From CAYNWK01 sp964400875 (lineage in GTDB: Bacteria; Chloroflexota; Anaerolineae; Anaerolineales; UBA4823), in NCBI GenBank assembly GCA_964400875.1, contig CAYNWK010000167.1, forward strand, positions 1-9,499: a DNA stretch of 9,499 bases. The letters are read 5' to 3'. The notes under the pieces are model-generated. The model was not told where the DNA came from, did no database searches, and saw nothing but the letters and a program-made list of their open reading frames with translations. A program made the translations under genes and the position numbers. Shown piece after piece: positions 6,841 through 9,499 of this stretch (positions are counted from its first letter, which is position 1; the number at the start of each line of letters is the position of its first letter).

Positions 6841-7263
6841 ATGGCCAGTGTATCCGGTGAAGTCATCATCAAGTGGGCTGGCTCGACGTTAATGACCGGC
6901 TTCGATTCGCGCGGCCAATCTCTCGCCATCGGAGTGTGGAAAGATCACGAGCCAGAACTGAAAGCAGTCAAAGCTTCAGACCTGCTTCTCATGGCCGCCG
7001 CAGCCTGCACCGCCCATGATGTGGTGACCATCCTGCAAAAACAACGCGAACCGCTGCTGGATCTACAGGTAATCTGTACCGGTGACCAGGAAAGCGAGCC
7101 ACCTTTTCAATTCACCCATATTCACTTGCATTACATCGTCGAAGGGAATTGTGATAGGAGCAAAATCGAACGCGCTATTCAACTTTCCGAGGAGAAATAC
7201 TGCTCGGTGACGAATACCTTGAATAAGGCGGTGGATATCACCTATGATTTTGAAATTCTCTGA
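6841..7263 (+). CDS. OsmC-family protein (YhfA-like)
   Basis: OsmC/Ohr-fold proteins are small dimeric thiol peroxidases or related redox proteins of the cytoplasm. Several subgroups, including YhfA-like ones, have no firmly established substrate. Of 140 residues, the two reactive cysteines are at Cys56, in the helix LLMAAAACTAHDVVTIL, and Cys121, in EEKYCSVTNTL, matching the family's cysteine pair. The motif KASDLLLMAAAACTAHDVV is characteristic of the broad OsmC class rather than of true Ohr. Two extra cysteines (79 and 104) are present. AAGGAG at 6824-6829 lies 11 bases before the ATG, a slightly long but acceptable spacing. It follows the deacetylase by 54 bases and precedes the lipoprotein gene by 6, so co-transcription with the latter is likely. 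Peroxidase activity is plausible but not shown. Confidence 0.93.
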   Translation: MASVSGEVIIKWAGSTLMTGFDSRGQSLAIGVWKDHEPELKAVKASDLLLMAAAACTAHDVVTILQKQREPLLDLQVICTGDQESEPPFQFTHIHLHYIVEGNCDRSKIERAIQLSEEKYCSVTNTLNKAVDITYDFEIL

Positions 7264-7269
7264 CCAACG

Positions 7270-8196
7270 ATGAGAGGACTGGAGGCGCGAGCTTCGAAAG
7301 AACCCGGACGATGGCTGCCGCTTTGGCTGCTGGTAAGCCTGGTGTGGCTGACCGGTTGCTCGGGTCAGCCTATATCCTCGGATGAGACGCCAACCCCGAG
7401 CCCGACTGCTACCGCCGCCAGTACTTGGACGCCCAGGCCGACCTTTACGGAAACGATAACGCCTGCTGCAGCCCCAACGGTAGAGCCGCTCCCTTCAGAT
7501 CCGCTGGTGATCGAATTCGAGGCGGAAGATGGCACAAAATTGACCGGGACGTACTTCCCGGCGGCTACCAATCCAGCTCCACTGATCATAATGATGCATT
7601 GGGCGCAGGGAGACCAGTCCGATTGGCGGAGCATTGCCCTGTGGCTGCAGAACCGGTCGGCGTTCGAGCCGGACTATCCTTTACCAGAGGCGCCTGAGGG
7701 GTCTTCGTACGCCGTTTTCACCTTCAATTTCCGGGGATTCGGTCTCGGCGCTGGACCGTCAATCACCATCTGGGACCCGGATGGGTGGGCTAAGGACTTA
7801 CGCGCAGCCCTGAAGATAGCCAGGGGGTTGCCGGGCGTCAATGCGGAGCGCTATCTGACCATTGGCGCGAGCATCGGCGCAGACGCGGCCGTGCTGGTCT
7901 GCCAGGACGGCTGCCGTGGGGCGCTGTCGCTCTCCCCAGGCGGATTTCTCAACGTTCCCTATGCGGAGGCAGTCGACCAGGCGAGGACCCAAAGTAAACA
8001 GGCTGTTTTCTGGTGCTTGGCGTCGGAGGGCGACCAAACCTCGGCCCAGGCTTGCGAGTCGGCTTCCGGAGAGGACTACCACAAGCAGATCTATACCGGT
8101 GATGCTCACGGAATGGATTTGTTTGATGGGGATCAAGAACCCTCCATCGGCCAGCTTTTCCTGGATTTTATTAACGCCGGTTTTGGGGAAGATTGA
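7270..8196 (+). CDS. Lipoprotein with alpha/beta-hydrolase domain
   Basis: This is a 308-residue predicted exported lipoprotein. A basic N-region and a hydrophobic stretch (about residues 15-28) lead to the lipobox LTGC, so Cys30 would be the lipidated first residue. A long Thr/Pro/Ser-rich spacer (about 37-75) then carries the domain away from the membrane. The hydrolase domain starts near residue 79 (VIEFEAEDGTKLTGTYFPA), in the manner of dienelactone-hydrolase-like enzymes. The oxyanion region reads IIMMHWAQGD. The nucleophile elbow is GASIG with Ser201, the likely acid is Asp255 in SEGDQT, and the likely base is His280 in GDAHGMDLF. The full Ser-Asp-His set suggests an active esterase or peptidase-like hydrolase of unknown substrate, acting outside the cytoplasmic membrane. 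The ATG is 6 bases after the OsmC stop with no clear ribosome site, so initiation probably relies on coupling. Confidence 0.85.
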   Translation: MRGLEARASKEPGRWLPLWLLVSLVWLTGCSGQPISSDETPTPSPTATAASTWTPRPTFTETITPAAAPTVEPLPSDPLVIEFEAEDGTKLTGTYFPAATNPAPLIIMMHWAQGDQSDWRSIALWLQNRSAFEPDYPLPEAPEGSSYAVFTFNFRGFGLGAGPSITIWDPDGWAKDLRAALKIARGLPGVNAERYLTIGASIGADAAVLVCQDGCRGALSLSPGGFLNVPYAEAVDQARTQSKQAVFWCLASEGDQTSAQACESASGEDYHKQIYTGDAHGMDLFDGDQEPSIGQLFLDFINAGFGED

Positions 8197-8219
8197 GCTT
8201 GGTAATAATGAATGCGAAC

Positions 8220-8224
8220 GGAGG
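8220..8224 (+). promoter_or_regulatory. Ribosome binding site that decides the M24 protein start
   Basis: GGAGG lies 8 bases before the ATG at 8233. It favours that start over the in-frame ATG at 8212, which is followed by the site instead of preceded by it and has no purine-rich box of its own. Confidence 0.7.
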
Positions 8225-8232
8225 CAGCTGAC

Positions 8233-9435
8233 ATGGTGACCGAATATCCGACCATGAGAATTTCTGAAGGGGAATTCAGCAATCGAGCGGGACGACTTTT
8301 AGCTTATCTGCAAGCTGAGGGGTTAGCGGGAGTTGTGCTCTTCGATCACGATTACATCCTGTATTACACCGGCTTTGCATTCATACCCACGGAGCGGCCG
8401 ATCGCATTTGCCATGAACGCAGCTGGCGAACGTACGCTCTTCGTCCCCCGTTTGGAACTGGAACATGGGTCTGCCAATGCGGCGGTCGACCGGGTCGATC
8501 ATTATTTGGAGTACCCGTTCGATCCGCATCCTTTGCAGGTATTCAAGAAGACCCTAGACGATATGGGCATCAGGGAGCGGATCGGCGTAGATACGGACGG
8601 CTACCCGTGGGTACTGGGGTATCGTGGGCCTGATTTGAGTGAGCTGACCGGCGCAGAGGTCAGGCGTGTGGCCGGGTTCGTCGAAGACCAGATGATGATC
8701 AAGAGTGAGGCGGAGGTAGCGCTCATCAGGGAGAGCGTGAAATGGGGCCATCTCGCGCACGTTTTACTGCAGCGCTATACAAAAGCTGGCGCGACCGAGA
8801 CGGAAGTCAGCCAGCGAGCCAGCGCGGAAGCAAATATGCGCATGCTGGACGCTATCGGCCCGCTCTACCGGGCGCAGAGCGCTTTTTCGCGCGGGGCGAG
8901 CGCCGGTTATCGTGGGCAGATCGGGCGCAACGCGGCCATCCCGCACGCCCTGGCGAACAACATCTCTTTTCAGGAGCGGGATGTGCTGGTCACGGGCGCG
9001 GGTGCGCCGATCTGGGGCTATCACTCGGAATTGGAGCGCACCATGATCATCGGGCGAGCCAGCGACCGGCAGAGAACGCTGTTCGAGCATATGGTGGCGC
9101 TGCAAGATACCGCCTTTGAGGCTATCCGCCCCGGGGTAAACTGTTCCGATGTAGATCGCGCCGTGCGCGCTTATTACGAAGAACACGATTTGATGGGCTA
9201 CTGGAAGCATCACGTTGGACACACGATCGGTTTGCGCTACCACGAAGGACCCTTCCTGGACCTCGGCGATCCAACCGAGATCAAGCCGGGCATGGTTTTC
9301 ACTGTTGAGCCGGGCCTCTACGCTGCCGATGTGGGCGGTTTCCGCCACTCGGATACCGTGCTGGTCACCGAAGACGGGCTTGAGATCCTGACTTATTACC
9401 CGCGGGATCTGGATAGTCTAATGATCCCGGTATGA
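8233..9435 (+). CDS. M24-family creatinase/prolidase-fold protein with altered metal site
   Basis: This 400-residue protein has the two-domain layout of aminopeptidase P, prolidase and creatinase: an N-terminal creatinase-type domain (about residues 10-150, with YILYYTGF) and a C-terminal pita-bread domain. The five metal positions of M24 peptidases can be located. The first Asp is replaced by Gly255 (VTGAGAPIWGY). The second Asp is Glu266 (GYHSELERT). The His (His330, HVGHTIG) and first Glu (Glu359, VEPGLY) are kept. The final Glu is Ser373 (GGFRHSDT). With three positions changed, a classical dimetal aminopeptidase is doubtful. Some M24 members, such as creatinase, work without metals on small C-N substrates. 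The ATG at 8233 was chosen for GGAGG at 8220-8224. It lies 36 bases after the lipoprotein gene, probably in the same transcript. It is likely cytoplasmic, with substrate unknown; an automated 'Xaa-Pro aminopeptidase' label should be treated with caution. Confidence 0.92.
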   Translation: MVTEYPTMRISEGEFSNRAGRLLAYLQAEGLAGVVLFDHDYILYYTGFAFIPTERPIAFAMNAAGERTLFVPRLELEHGSANAAVDRVDHYLEYPFDPHPLQVFKKTLDDMGIRERIGVDTDGYPWVLGYRGPDLSELTGAEVRRVAGFVEDQMMIKSEAEVALIRESVKWGHLAHVLLQRYTKAGATETEVSQRASAEANMRMLDAIGPLYRAQSAFSRGASAGYRGQIGRNAAIPHALANNISFQERDVLVTGAGAPIWGYHSELERTMIIGRASDRQRTLFEHMVALQDTAFEAIRPGVNCSDVDRAVRAYYEEHDLMGYWKHHVGHTIGLRYHEGPFLDLGDPTEIKPGMVFTVEPGLYAADVGGFRHSDTVLVTEDGLEILTYYPRDLDSLMIPV

Positions 9436-9469
9436 TTCCAAAACGACCTGAAGTGAAAGGATAGTTTTG

Positions 9470-9499
9470 ATGCCAGATGAGGAAGGTCCATCCATAGAG
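9470..9499 (+). CDS. Start of a further gene, cut by the window edge
   Basis: An ATG at 9470 opens a frame (MPDEEGPSIE) to the end of the window, preceded by AAAGGA (9456-9461) at 8 bases. It is 34 bases after the M24 stop and would continue the same transcript. Ten residues are too few to suggest a product; the acidic start argues against a signal peptide. Confidence 0.5.
   Translation, partial: MPDEEGPSIE

Noticed and set aside
8764..9348. Minus-strand open frame of 194 codons opposite the M24 gene
   Set aside because: It is a shadow of a well-conserved plus-strand protein with motifs throughout; the minus-strand translation has no domain signature.

Overview
The window looks like part of a bacterial chromosome that is moderately GC-rich. 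I see no plasmid, phage, transposon or CRISPR signature. The best lineage guess is Chloroflexota, perhaps Anaerolineae. This rests mainly on a lipoprotein with a long Thr/Pro/Ser-rich spacer after its lipobox, plus the general gene mix. It is an inference, not a demonstrated assignment.

Layout: a minus-strand gene of unknown function fills 1-1055 and runs off the left edge. It reads away from a divergent control region (1056-1201) that holds a perfect 14-bp inverted repeat and a plausible extended -10 promoter. Every other gene is on the plus strand. The first cluster (1202-5635) is very tight: an AlaX-type alanyl-tRNA editing hydrolase, a MoxR-type AAA+ ATPase that overlaps it by 8 bases, a DUF58 protein (gap 16) and a ten-helix membrane protein ending in a DUF4129 domain (gap 4). 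MoxR + DUF58 + DUF4129 is a known module, usually completed by a membrane transglutaminase (TgpA type). Here the membrane protein has a proline-rich linker where that enzyme would sit.

A gap of about 100 bases leads to a second run of genes (5734-9435): a histone-deacetylase-family amidohydrolase, an OsmC-family protein, a lipoprotein with an alpha/beta-hydrolase domain, and an M24 'creatinase/prolidase-fold' protein. In the M24 protein three of the five usual metal-ligand positions are substituted. A further gene begins at 9470 and leaves the window. No stretch longer than 300 bases is without a gene.

The alaX-to-DUF4129 genes are probably co-transcribed and translationally coupled. The module likely assembles or remodels something at the membrane, with the MoxR ATPase acting on the DUF58 and membrane partners. 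The second group consists of small-molecule, peptide or redox housekeeping enzymes with no obvious shared pathway. I found no convincing evidence of a new defence or mobile system. The points most worth following are the uncharacterised minus-strand gene, the inverted repeat beside it, the transglutaminase-less TgpA-like protein and the metal-site-degenerate M24 protein.
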